Under the pieces are notes generated by a model. That model worked only from the letters and a program-made list of their open reading frames with translations, had not been told where the DNA came from and searched no databases. A stretch of 64,000 nt of DNA from NCBI RefSeq assembly GCF_001612615.1, contig NZ_BDAU01000003.1, positions 56,664-120,663 on the forward strand. Reading direction: 5' to 3'. The stretch's first letter is position 1. Each line of letters begins with the position of its first letter. The DNA is from Nocardia amikacinitolerans NBRC 108937 (GTDB lineage Bacteria; Actinomycetota; Actinomycetes; Mycobacteriales; Mycobacteriaceae). Shown here in pieces: positions 40,802 through 49,305 of the stretch. Position numbers and translations under genes: made by a program.

Positions 40802-41586
40802 TGACCAGCACAGCGCCCATGGAGCTCGCCCCCACCACCAGCGAGCTGCTGACCGTCCTCAGCGCCCGCCATCTGCGCGGCAAACGCCGGGTCTTCGCCG
40901 GAATCGGCCTGCCGACCCTGGCCGTGGCGCTGGCGCGCGCGACCACCTCACCCGACCTCGAGCAGGTGTACGAGTCAGGCGTCTGCGGGGCGCATCCCCC
41001 GCGCCTGCCCCAGACCATCGGCGACGCCCCGCTGGCCACCGGGTCCGAGGCGATCCTCGGGATGCACGCCCTGTTCGGGTACGTCCTCCAGGGCGGCTAC
41101 ATCGACGTCGGCTTCCTCGGCGCGGCTCAGATCGACCGCTGGGGCAGCCTCAACAGCACCGTGATCGGCGACTACGCGGCACCGGCCGCCCGGTTGCCCG
41201 GCGCGGGTGGAGCCAGCGAGGTGATGGCGAACTCGGACGAGGTTTTCGTGGTCCTGCGCCGGCACGACCCGCGTTCGTTCGTCGACCGGCTCGATTTCAC
41301 CACCAGCCCGGCGCCGTCGGTGGCGCGCCGAGCCGAGCCGCGGGTGCGCACCCGTGGGCGCGGCGTGACGACCGTGATCACTCCGCTCGGTGCGCTCACG
41401 GCGGATGCCGACGGCGAATTGGTTTTGGCCGCAACGCATCCCGGTGTCTCCGTCGAGCAAGTGCTGGCCGCCACCGGCTGGCCGCTTCGGGTGGCGGGCA
41501 CCGTCACCGTCACCGAACCCCCGACCGCGGCAGAGCTCGACCTGCTGCGCACCACCATCGATCCGACCAGGGTGTATCTCCGATGA
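40801..41586 (+). CDS. CoA transferase subunit B (CatJ-like)
   Basis: A 261-residue partner of the preceding subunit, with start and stop sharing one base. The likely catalytic Glu is in VYESGVCG, the E-S-G of family I CoA transferases. GYIDVGFLGAAQIDRWGSLNSTVIGDY and the late VITPLGALTADADGELVLAATHPG (each read in parts) match CatJ/GctB proteins. Together with subunit A it probably activates the imported acid to its CoA ester. Confidence 0.88.
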   Translation: MTSTAPMELAPTTSELLTVLSARHLRGKRRVFAGIGLPTLAVALARATTSPDLEQVYESGVCGAHPPRLPQTIGDAPLATGSEAILGMHALFGYVLQGGYIDVGFLGAAQIDRWGSLNSTVIGDYAAPAARLPGAGGASEVMANSDEVFVVLRRHDPRSFVDRLDFTTSPAPSVARRAEPRVRTRGRGVTTVITPLGALTADADGELVLAATHPGVSVEQVLAATGWPLRVAGTVTVTEPPTAAELDLLRTTIDPTRVYLR

Positions 41587-41633
41587 GCGAACGAATCATG
41601 GACCAGCACATGCCGAGCGAGGTCTCGGCATGA
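41583..41633 (+). CDS. Possible 16-codon peptide bridging two genes
   Basis: ATG 41583 overlaps the subunit B stop as ATGA, and its own stop overlaps the hydratase ATG in the same way. It reads MSERIMDQHMPSEVSA. It could carry ribosomes across the 43-bp gap, or be a chance frame left from an earlier start (the true hydratase start MSEN is similar). No other support. Confidence 0.25.
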   Translation: MSERIMDQHMPSEVSA

Positions 41634-42415
41634 GCGAGAATTCCGTCCTCCGCACCGACCTGTCCGACGAGCACGCGGGTATCCGGGTACTGCGCGTCTC
41701 CCGGCCGCAGGCCCGCAACGCGCTGAATCTGCCGACCAAAACACTGCTCGCCCAGGAGCTTTCGGCGGCCGATGCCGATCCCGCCGTCCGCGCCATCGTC
41801 CTGACCGGGGACGCGGGCGTTTTCGTCGCGGGCACGGATCTGAAGGAGATGAGCACCTACCGTCCGACCGATCTGCTCGCCCAGGAGACCGGCAAGGTGT
41901 TCTCGGTGCTCGACGAGCTCGGCACACCCGTGCTCGCCGCCGTCGAGGGCTACGCGTTCGGCGGCGGGTGCGAACTCGCGATGGCGTGCGATCTCGTGGT
42001 CGCGGGCGCCTCGGCGCGGTTCGGGCAGCAGGAGATTCGGGTCGGGCTCATTCCTGGCGCGGGCGGACTGAGCCGCCTCGTGCAGCGGGCCGGCCGGGCC
42101 CGCGCCCTGCGCATGGTGTTGACCGGCGAACCGATCGACGCCACCACCGCTCAGCAGATCGGGATCGTCGCCGACATCGTGCCCGACGGCACCGCTCTGG
42201 ACGCGGCCGTCGAGCTCGCGGCGACCATTCTGCGTCAGCCGCCGTTGAACGTCCGCGCGATTCGCGGCATCGCGCGGCACGCCGAGAACGCTCCGCTGAA
42301 CACCGCGATCGCTTTGGAGCGCACCACTTTTCAGATGTTGTTCGACACCGACGATCACGCGGAGGGCATCGCGGCCTTCCTCGCCAAGCGGTCCCCGACC
42401 TACGAAGGACACTGA
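41630..42415 (+). CDS. Enoyl-CoA hydratase/isomerase family protein
   Basis: A 261-residue crotonase-fold protein; I take ATG 41630, since the longer frame runs through the previous gene. The oxyanion-hole segment is GTDLKEM, then EGYAFGGGCELAMACDL. The first catalytic Glu is kept (QQEIRVGLIPGAGG). The second, normally in A-M-E-M-V-L, is Arg (ALRMVL). With only one acid it may favour hydration of a special substrate or another crotonase reaction. It overlaps the next gene by one base, in the CoA-pathway operon. Confidence 0.88.
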   Translation: MSENSVLRTDLSDEHAGIRVLRVSRPQARNALNLPTKTLLAQELSAADADPAVRAIVLTGDAGVFVAGTDLKEMSTYRPTDLLAQETGKVFSVLDELGTPVLAAVEGYAFGGGCELAMACDLVVAGASARFGQQEIRVGLIPGAGGLSRLVQRAGRARALRMVLTGEPIDATTAQQIGIVADIVPDGTALDAAVELAATILRQPPLNVRAIRGIARHAENAPLNTAIALERTTFQMLFDTDDHAEGIAAFLAKRSPTYEGH

Positions 42416-43956
42416 TGGAACCGATCGAACGCATCCGCATCGTCGGCGCGGGCGCGATGGGGCGCGGCATCGCCCAGGTCGCCGCGACCGCCGGATACCA
42501 GGTCGAGCTGACCGACGCCGACGCCGCCGCGGTGCCCGCCGCGCTCGAGTTCGTCGCGACGACGATCCAGCGGTCCGTCGACAAGGGCAAGCGCAGCGCC
42601 GACGAGGCCGCGGCCATCCTCGCGCGGCTCACCGAGGGCGCGGCGCCGACCGCCCCCTCCCCCGACATCGATCTCGTGATCGAGGCCGTGGTCGAGAAGC
42701 TCCCGGTCAAGCAGGCGATCTTCGCCGACCTGGAGACCGCGACGCCGAACGCCGTGCTCGCCTCCAACACCAGTTCGCTGTCCATCACCACGATCGCTTC
42801 CGCGCTGCGCGAGCCCGCCCGGCTGATCGGGCTGCACTTCTTCAACCCGGTGCCGCTGATGTCGCTGGTGGAGGTCGTGCCGGGAATGCGGACTCCCTCC
42901 GAATTGACCTCTGCTGCAACCGCTTTCGTAGAACGCCTCGGCCACACTCCGATCCTGGCGCGGGACACCCCCGGGTTCTTGGTCAATCACATCGGGCGCG
43001 CCCTGCCCAGTGAGGCGCTGGCCATCCTGTCCGAACAGATCGCCGCGCCCGCCGATATCGACCGGATCGTCCGCGACACCCTCGGCTTGCGAATGGGCCC
43101 GTTCGAGCTGATGGACCTGACCGGGTTGGACGTCAGCCATCCCGTGATGGAGACCGTCTCCGCGGGGTTCTACGGTGATCCTCGGCTGCGCCCCTCCCCG
43201 ATCGCGGCCACCCGCGTCGCCGCCGGTCTGCTCGGACGAAAGACAGGCGAAGGGTTCTATCGCTACGAGGATGGCGCACCGCTGATCCCGGCCGAGCCGG
43301 ACCTCGAGCCGGATGCCGGGGCCACCGCGGTCCACGTGCACGACCACCCCGATTTCGCGGAAAGATTGCGTGCGGCCGGTGCGACCGTGCTCGAAGCGCC
43401 GAGCGCCAAGGCGATTTCGCTCGTCCTTCCGGTCGGCGAACCGACCTACCGGCTCGCCGCACGCTACGGCCTCGACCCCGTCCGCACGCTCGGCATCGAT
43501 CCGCTCGGACTCGATCGCGGCCGTCTCACCGTCGTCGTGCCCGCCGCCGCCGACCCGCTCGCCACCGCGCCCGTGCTGCGCGTGCTGGCCGCCGCGGGCT
43601 ACCAGCCGACGCCGACCGCGGACGGCACCGCCCCTGTCGCGCAACGAATCCTGGCCGCGATCGTGAACCTGTCGAGCGCCCTCGCCGAGCACGGAATCGG
43701 CACACCCGAGGACATCGATCGCGGTGCGCGCCTCGGCCTCGGCTATCCGCTCGGACCGCTGGAACTCGGCGAATCCGTCGGCGCCGAGCGCGTCACCGCG
43801 ATACTCGACGGCCTCTACGCCTACACCCGCGATCCCCGCTACCGGGTCAGCACCTGGCTGCGCACCCGCGCCGAGCAGCGTATCCCCCTGCACGCCAGAG
43901 GCACCCGCCCCGAAGACCTGCGCACGAACCGAGGAACCGATGTTCGTTCTCGATGA
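42415..43956 (+). CDS. 3-hydroxyacyl-CoA dehydrogenase, two-domain PaaH-like
   Basis: A 513-residue enzyme. N-terminal NAD domain: RIVGAGAMGRGIAQVA; active-site SNTSSLSIT and His in GLHFFNPVPLM, with Glu in LVEVVPG. After the first C-terminal domain (LGLRMGPFELMDLTGLD) a further 200 residues end with a second copy (ARLGLGYPLGPLELGESVG). This long plan is that of PaaH/PaaC, the 3-hydroxyadipyl-CoA dehydrogenase. It oxidises the hydroxyacyl-CoA to the 3-oxo form. Its end overlaps the next dehydrogenase gene by 17 bp. Confidence 0.9.
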   Translation: MEPIERIRIVGAGAMGRGIAQVAATAGYQVELTDADAAAVPAALEFVATTIQRSVDKGKRSADEAAAILARLTEGAAPTAPSPDIDLVIEAVVEKLPVKQAIFADLETATPNAVLASNTSSLSITTIASALREPARLIGLHFFNPVPLMSLVEVVPGMRTPSELTSAATAFVERLGHTPILARDTPGFLVNHIGRALPSEALAILSEQIAAPADIDRIVRDTLGLRMGPFELMDLTGLDVSHPVMETVSAGFYGDPRLRPSPIAATRVAAGLLGRKTGEGFYRYEDGAPLIPAEPDLEPDAGATAVHVHDHPDFAERLRAAGATVLEAPSAKAISLVLPVGEPTYRLAARYGLDPVRTLGIDPLGLDRGRLTVVVPAAADPLATAPVLRVLAAAGYQPTPTADGTAPVAQRILAAIVNLSSALAEHGIGTPEDIDRGARLGLGYPLGPLELGESVGAERVTAILDGLYAYTRDPRYRVSTWLRTRAEQRIPLHARGTRPEDLRTNRGTDVRSR

Positions 43957-45094
43957 CACCCACCGCGAGATCCGCACGCTGGCCGCCGATTTCGTCGACA
44001 CCGAGATCGTCCCGAATGCGCGCGACTGGGACCGCGCCGAGACCGTCGACCTGGCCATCGTCGAACGACTCGGCGAACTCGGCTTCCTCGGGCTCGGCAT
44101 CGCCGAGGAATTCGGCGGCACCGAGGTCGACATGCTCTCCTACATCCTGGTCTGCGAGGAGCTCGGCCGCGGCGACTCCGCGGTGCGCGGCATCGTCTCG
44201 GTCTCGCTCGGCCTCGTCACCAAATCGATTGCGGCGCATGGCACCGACGAGCAGAAACGCCAGTGGCTTCCCGAACTCACCGCGGGCCGCGCACTCGGCT
44301 GCTTCGCGCTCACCGAACCCGACAGCGGCTCCGACGCGGCCTCGCTACGCACCAAGGCGGTGCGCGACGGCGACGACTGGGTGATCTCCGGCGAGAAGAT
44401 GTTCATCACCAACGGCACCTGGGCCAAGGTCGCCCTGGTGTTCGCCCGCACCTCGGCCGAGGGCGGCAAAGGCATCACCGCCTTCCTCGTGCCCACGGAC
44501 ACACCGGGTTTCACCGCGACGACCATCCACGGCAAGCTCGGGTTGCGCGGACAGGCGACGGCCGCGCTGTCGCTGGACCACGTCCGGGTGCCCGACTCGG
44601 CGCGCCTCGGCGCCGTCGGCAAGGGCCTCGGCATCGCCCTCGGCGCCTTGGCCAAAGGACGCATCTCCGTGGCCGCGGGCAGCGTCGGCGTCGCGCAAGC
44701 GGCACTCGACGCCGCGGTGCGCTACTCGACCGAACGCACCCAGTTCGGCAAGCCCATCGCCACCAAACAACTGGTCCAGGAGCTGCTCGCCGACTCCGCG
44801 TTGGACGTCGAATCCGCCCGCCTGCTGACCTGGAAGGCCGCCGCCCTCGTCGACGCCGGAGCTTCCCGCGACGAGGTGCAGCTCGCCTCCTCCATGGCCA
44901 AACTCGCGGCCAGCGAAACCGCCGTGCGGGTGAGCAACAACTGCCTACAGGTCTTCGGCGGCTACGGCTTCATCGACGAATACCCCATGGGCAAATACCT
45001 GCGCGACGCCCGAGTCCTCACCCTCTACGAGGGCACCAGCCAGCTCCAGAAACTCATCATCGGCCGCGCCCTCACCGGCATCGACGCGATGTAA
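43940..45094 (+). CDS. Acyl-CoA dehydrogenase (short/medium-chain-type active site)
   Basis: A 384-residue flavoenzyme. ATG 43940 follows GAGGAACCG inside the end of the previous gene. FALTEPDSGSDAASL, ISGEKMFITNG, YSTERTQFGKPIA, and NNCLQVFGGYGFIDEYPMGKYLRDAR are standard motifs. The catalytic Glu is in LYEGTSQLQ, the short/medium-chain position, unlike the enzyme at 37684-38841. Two dehydrogenases with different base positions may act on different chain lengths of one substrate series. Confidence 0.92.
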   Translation: MFVLDDTHREIRTLAADFVDTEIVPNARDWDRAETVDLAIVERLGELGFLGLGIAEEFGGTEVDMLSYILVCEELGRGDSAVRGIVSVSLGLVTKSIAAHGTDEQKRQWLPELTAGRALGCFALTEPDSGSDAASLRTKAVRDGDDWVISGEKMFITNGTWAKVALVFARTSAEGGKGITAFLVPTDTPGFTATTIHGKLGLRGQATAALSLDHVRVPDSARLGAVGKGLGIALGALAKGRISVAAGSVGVAQAALDAAVRYSTERTQFGKPIATKQLVQELLADSALDVESARLLTWKAAALVDAGASRDEVQLASSMAKLAASETAVRVSNNCLQVFGGYGFIDEYPMGKYLRDARVLTLYEGTSQLQKLIIGRALTGIDAM

Positions 45095-45116
45095 CCGCTC
45101 TTTCCGAAGGACAACA

Positions 45117-46328
45117 ATGCCCGACGCAGTCATCTGCGAACCGTTGCGCACCCCCGTCGGCCGATTCGGTGGTGTGCTCAAAGACATTCCGCCCCAACAA
45201 CTCGCCGCCACCGTCATCACGGAAATCGTACGCCGCACCGGCATCGACGGCTCCTCCATCGACGACGTCATCCTCGGCCAAGCCTCCCCCAACGGCGAAG
45301 CCCCCGCCATCGGCCGAATCGCCGCCCTCGACGCGGGCCTCGGCATCGACGTCCCCGGCCTCCAGGTCGACCGGCGCTGCGGCTCCGGCCTCCAGGCGGT
45401 CATCCAAGCCTGCCTCCAAGTCGCCACCGGCAGCAGCGATCTCGTGCTCGCTGGCGGCGTGGAATCGATGAGCCAAACCGAGTTCTACGCGACCGGAATG
45501 CGCTGGGGTGTCAAAGGAGACGGCGTCGCACTGGCCGACCGGCTCGCCAGGGCGCGAGTCACCGCGGGCGGACGCGACTTTCCCGTACCGGGCGGCATGA
45601 TCGAAACCGCGGAGAACTTGCGCGCCGAGTACGCGATCAGCCGAGCGGACCAAGACGCACTAGCCGCGCTCTCGCACGAACGCGCCGTAGCCGCGCAGCG
45701 AGCGGGGCGATTCGCCGAGGAAATCATCGGAGTCGCTGTCCCACAACGCCGCTCAACTCCCGTACTCGTCGACACCGACGAGCACCCGCGCGCCGACACC
45801 ACCGTGGAAGCGCTCTCCGCACTGCGGCCGATTCGCTCCTCGATCGACCCCGAATCCACGGTCACCGCAGGCAATTCCAGTGGCCAAAACGATGGCGCCG
45901 CCCTCTGCGTTGTCACCACACCCGAGCACGCCCGCAAACTCGGCCTCAACCCACTCGCCCGCCTCGTCTCCTGGTCAGCCGCAGGCGTCGCCCCCCGCAC
46001 CATGGGCATCGGCCCCGTCCCGGCAACCGAACGCGCCCTCACCCGCGCGGGCCTCACCCTCGCCGACATGGACGTCATCGAACTCAACGAGGCCTTCGCC
46101 GCCCAAGCCCTCGCCGTCCTCCACCACTGGAACCTCGCCCCCGACGACCCGCGGTTGAACCCCAACGGCTCCGGCATCTCCCTCGGCCACCCCGTCGGCG
46201 CCACCGGAGCCCGCATCCTCGCCACCCTCCTCCGCGAAATGGACCGCCGCGAGGCGAGATACGGGCTGGAGACGATGTGCATCGGCGGCGGCCAAGGCCT
46301 CGCCGCGGTCTTCGAACACCTGCCCTGA
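45117..46328 (+). CDS. Acyl-CoA thiolase (PaaJ/PcaF-like acetyl-CoA acyltransferase)
   Basis: A 403-residue thiolase closing the beta-oxidation round. The nucleophile Cys is in DRRCGSGLQAV; other motifs are GGVESMSQ, TAGNSSGQNDGAAL, the His motif NPNGSGISLGHPVGATGARI and the second Cys in TMCIGGGQG. TMGIGPVPATERALTRAGL and DMDVIELNEAFAAQAL are common in 3-oxoadipyl-CoA thiolases. It would cleave a 3-oxoacyl-CoA to acetyl-CoA plus a shortened acyl-CoA, for example succinyl-CoA if the substrate is adipate. It is the last gene of the LysR-controlled operon. Confidence 0.92.
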   Translation: MPDAVICEPLRTPVGRFGGVLKDIPPQQLAATVITEIVRRTGIDGSSIDDVILGQASPNGEAPAIGRIAALDAGLGIDVPGLQVDRRCGSGLQAVIQACLQVATGSSDLVLAGGVESMSQTEFYATGMRWGVKGDGVALADRLARARVTAGGRDFPVPGGMIETAENLRAEYAISRADQDALAALSHERAVAAQRAGRFAEEIIGVAVPQRRSTPVLVDTDEHPRADTTVEALSALRPIRSSIDPESTVTAGNSSGQNDGAALCVVTTPEHARKLGLNPLARLVSWSAAGVAPRTMGIGPVPATERALTRAGLTLADMDVIELNEAFAAQALAVLHHWNLAPDDPRLNPNGSGISLGHPVGATGARILATLLREMDRREARYGLETMCIGGGQGLAAVFEHLP

Positions 46329-46471
46329 TCCCGGCCTACGCCGTCACCGGTCGACCCACTTCGACGCGCAGAGTCGATCTCCGCGCCGACGTAGGCGATC
46401 GGCCGGGCCGCCCTCTCCCTATGCGGGGGCACGTTCTCGTGTCACCAACGGGGACTCACTCGCGTTCCAAT

Positions 46472-46506
46472 GTTGAACGATGGTACAAATAGTACGTACG
46501 TTCAAC
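46472..46506. promoter_or_regulatory. Large palindrome upstream of the MFS exporter
   Basis: Outer arms GTTGAACG and CGTTCAAC (8 bp, perfect) and inner GTAC/GTAC share one centre at 46489. It ends 17 bp before the MFS start, so a bound TetR would block transcription or its start. It is probably recognised by the TetR encoded at 48081-48650. Confidence 0.7.
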
Positions 46507-46522
46507 TAGACTCGAGGATGCG

Positions 46523-48091
46523 ATGAACACAGAACCGTCGTCACGGGCCAGCGGGCGGCAGTGGGCAGGCCTCGCGGTGCTGGCGTTGCCGACCGCGCTG
46601 TTGGGACTCGATGTAACGGCGCTGTACCTCGTCGTCCCGAATCTGACCGCGGACCTGCGTCCCACCGCGACGGAGACGCTGTGGATCATGGACGCCTACG
46701 GATTTCTCATCGCGGGTTTCCTGATCACGATGGGATCGCTGGGCGACCGGATCGGGCGCCGTCGCCTGCTGATGATCGGCATGGCCGCATTCGGCGCGGC
46801 CTCGGTCCTCGCGGCGTTCGCCCCCAGCGCCCTCTGGCTGATCGCGGCGCGGGCACTGCTCGGCGTGGCCGGAGCGACGCTGATGCCATCAACCCTGTCG
46901 CTGATCAGCAACATGTTCACCGACGCCCGCCGGCGTGCGTTGGCGATCGGTGTGTGGGCAACGGTGTTCGCGCTCGGTATGGCCGCGGGGCCGGTCGTCG
47001 GCGGCATCCTGGTTGCCCACTTCTGGTGGGGCGCGGCCTTTTTGATCGCGGTACCCGTCAGCGTGGCGGTGCTGGTCGCGGCGCCTGCGCTGCTGCCCGA
47101 GTATCGGAGCGACGCCCCACGGCTCGACCTGCGGAGCGTCGCGCTGTCGCTGGCGGCGATGCTTCCGATCATCTACGCGATCAAGCACGTCGCCGCACAC
47201 GGCATCGATGCCCAGGCCATGGCCGCCGTCCTGCTCAGTGGTGGCTCGACGGCCGCCTTCATCCGCCGCCAACTGCGTCTGCGGGAGCCGCTGCTGGACA
47301 TCAGACTCTTCAGCAGCCGGGCCTTCTCAGTCGCCTTGGCCGTCTTGCTGATCGGCCTGGTCGGCTTCGGCGGGGTGATGTACCTGGTGACGCAGTACTT
47401 GCAGCTCGTCGAGGGCCTTTCGCCGCTGGCGGCCGGGCTGTGGATGGGGCCGCCCGCCCTGGCCATGCTGATCGGCGGGATCGGCGCCCCGGTGATCGCC
47501 GGTCGTCTCTCGCCGGGCATCGTCATGGGCGGCACGTTGGCCGTGTCGCTGATCGGATATGTCTTGCTCGGCTTCGCCGGGACCGACAGCACGCCGAGCG
47601 TGGTCGTCGGCTTCGCATTCCTCTATCTCGGCCTGGGTGTCATCGCCGCACTCGGGACCGACATCGTCGTGAGCACAGCACCGCCGCGGAGATCCGGATC
47701 CGCCGCGGCGCTGTCGGAGACCGTGCAGGAGCTGGGCATCGCGGCCGGGGTGGCGCTGCTGGGCAGCCTCACCACGGCGATCTACCGGACCACGGTCGCG
47801 GCCCCACCCGGGCTGTCCCGATCCGTGGCCGAGGCCTACGGTGACAGCCTCTCCGGCGCGGTGTCCGTGACGGACCACCTGCCGCCACCGACTCTCCAGC
47901 AGGCGCAGGCCGCGTTCACCAGCGGACTCAACGCCGCGGCGATCGCCGCGGGTATCGCCATCGCCTGCACATCGCTCGCTTGCTTCAGGACACTGCGCCA
48001 CATCCGGCCGATCGGCGCCGTCGACCTGGAGGCGGAGGCGATAGCCTCGACTCGCGACGGCGGCGATCGGCGAGAGGACCATGGTGGTTGA
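46523..48091 (+). CDS. MFS drug exporter, DHA2 (14-helix QacA/SmvA-like)
   Basis: A 522-residue membrane protein with about 14 helices. Motif A is GSLGDRIGRRRLLMIG, the D1 motif LWIMDAYGFLIAG, and antiporter motif C GMAAGPVVGGIL. This matches proton-driven multidrug exporters of the EmrB/QacA family, which export cationic drugs or dyes. Start ATG 46523 (MNTEPSSR) follows a region with a large palindrome. It overlaps the downstream TetR gene by 11 bp, a usual exporter-repressor operon. Confidence 0.92.
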   Translation: MNTEPSSRASGRQWAGLAVLALPTALLGLDVTALYLVVPNLTADLRPTATETLWIMDAYGFLIAGFLITMGSLGDRIGRRRLLMIGMAAFGAASVLAAFAPSALWLIAARALLGVAGATLMPSTLSLISNMFTDARRRALAIGVWATVFALGMAAGPVVGGILVAHFWWGAAFLIAVPVSVAVLVAAPALLPEYRSDAPRLDLRSVALSLAAMLPIIYAIKHVAAHGIDAQAMAAVLLSGGSTAAFIRRQLRLREPLLDIRLFSSRAFSVALAVLLIGLVGFGGVMYLVTQYLQLVEGLSPLAAGLWMGPPALAMLIGGIGAPVIAGRLSPGIVMGGTLAVSLIGYVLLGFAGTDSTPSVVVGFAFLYLGLGVIAALGTDIVVSTAPPRRSGSAAALSETVQELGIAAGVALLGSLTTAIYRTTVAAPPGLSRSVAEAYGDSLSGAVSVTDHLPPPTLQQAQAAFTSGLNAAAIAAGIAIACTSLACFRTLRHIRPIGAVDLEAEAIASTRDGGDRREDHGG

Positions 48092-48650
48092 ACAGGACAC
48101 TGTCGATGGCCGCAAACTGCGCGGCGAACGCCGTCGAGCCCAGATCATCGAGGCGACACTCGCGATCGTGCACCGCGACGGCGCCGCCGGCGTGACCCAC
48201 CGAACCGTCGCCAAAGAGGCAGGCATCACCACCAGCCTGACCCTCTACTACTTCGCCACCCTGGACGACCTGCTGGTGGCGGCCCTGACCAGCGTCACGG
48301 ACGCCTACACGCAGCGCATTCGCCAACTCGTCGACACCGAGGACGATCCGCTGGACGGGCTCGCCAGGCTCATCGCCGAGTCCGGCGGCCCCGGCCGTGA
48401 GCGGGCACTCGCCGAACGCGAACTCGCGACCCTGGCGGCTCGCCGACCCGCTCTGCGCCCTGCGGCGCGAAGCTGGCGCGACAGTGTCGCGGAACTCGCC
48501 CGGACGCAGACCAACGATCCTGCCGCCATCGAACCCTTCGTCGCCTTGTGCGACGGACTGTGTACAGCCATCCTTCTCGACGGCCACGAAGCCGACCCGG
48601 ACCACATCCGCGCAGTCCTCAGTGGCGCGCTACCGCGCCCCGGCTCATAG
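48081..48650 (+). CDS. TetR-family repressor of the MFS exporter
   Basis: A 189-residue regulator starting inside the end of the exporter gene. HTH: RRAQIIEATLAIVHRDG, VTHRTVAKEAGITTSLTLYYFATLDDL. The short helical ligand domain has the late LCDGLCTAILLDG helix. By position it represses the exporter operon, including itself, through the palindrome at 46472-46506, and would be released by exporter substrates. Confidence 0.9.
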   Translation: MVVEQDTVDGRKLRGERRRAQIIEATLAIVHRDGAAGVTHRTVAKEAGITTSLTLYYFATLDDLLVAALTSVTDAYTQRIRQLVDTEDDPLDGLARLIAESGGPGRERALAERELATLAARRPALRPAARSWRDSVAELARTQTNDPAAIEPFVALCDGLCTAILLDGHEADPDHIRAVLSGALPRPGS

Positions 48651-48755
48651 CCCGGACGGGTCGACGATCTCCAGACCCGCGACAGTCGGAGTTCGGTGCA
48701 GGGGAATCCGTTGGGGCGTCCCGCCTGCGAATTCGCGTCGTACCGCTCGAGTCCG

Positions 48756-49226
48756 TCAATCGGCCGCGCGATCGGCGGGTAGTGCCGTCTTCTCGTGTTC
48801 CAATCCGCGCATGGACGGCGCGATCCATGTCATTCGCTGCGCGTAGACCGCGTGCTTGTAGCCTTTCCGGATGTCTTCGAGGGAAGTCGCGGGGTCGTCT
48901 GCGTCCAATAGCAGACTGTCCAGGTCGTAAAACGCGTTCCGGTTCGCCTGCCATTTCGTTTCGAAGCCCCCGACGATATTGAGCGTGGACAGCAAGGCGG
49001 CGACAGTCGCGCAGATCGCCGCGAGGTCGGCCTGCGGTGGGTCCGGGATCTGGATCGCCAGTGCGGCAGCAGCACTCAGGACGGCCGCCCCGATGAGACT
49101 CACATGGTGCGCCACCGACCAGCCGACTGACCCACGCCGAAACTTCTTCCGCGCCAGACGGACTCGCGCCAGCAGGTGATCCCGGGGCGACCCGGACGCG
49201 GATCCACCAGGGCTGCTTTGCGTCAT
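48756..49226 (-). CDS. Two-helix membrane protein, SLATT/DUF4231-like
   Basis: A 156-residue protein from ATG 49226. An N-terminal charged part (LLARVRLARKKFRRGS) is followed by two membrane helices (VSLIGAAVLSAAAALAI and LAAICATVAALLSTLNIV) and then FETKWQANRNAFYDLDSLLLDAD, whose F-x-x-K-W-x-x-N/R pattern resembles SLATT/DUF4231 proteins. SLATT proteins are proposed pore-forming effectors of nucleotide-sensing systems; no nucleotide synthase is adjacent, so an effector role is unproven. The next minus-strand gene upstream is a small lipoprotein. Confidence 0.6.
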   Translation of the reverse strand: MTQSSPGGSASGSPRDHLLARVRLARKKFRRGSVGWSVAHHVSLIGAAVLSAAAALAIQIPDPPQADLAAICATVAALLSTLNIVGGFETKWQANRNAFYDLDSLLLDADDPATSLEDIRKGYKHAVYAQRMTWIAPSMRGLEHEKTALPADRAAD

Positions 49227-49305
49227 GGCACCATCTTCTCGCGAAACAGTGTGCGGGAGAAGGCGAGCACAGCCAATACGCGGCGAGGTGCGCTGGAGGT
49301 TTGGT

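Noticed and set aside
42415..43956. Classical FadB-type multifunctional protein
   Set aside because: No hydratase domain is fused; the two-fold C-terminal repeat is the PaaH plan.
46329..46420. GCCTACG/CGTAGGC pair after the thiolase as a terminator
   Set aside because: Arms of 7 bp are more than 50 bases apart and have no support from flanking bases.
48756..49226. A full nucleotide-signalling defence system around the SLATT-like gene
   Set aside because: No CD-NTase, SLOG, or nuclease gene lies within 5 kb on either side, so only the single gene is reported.
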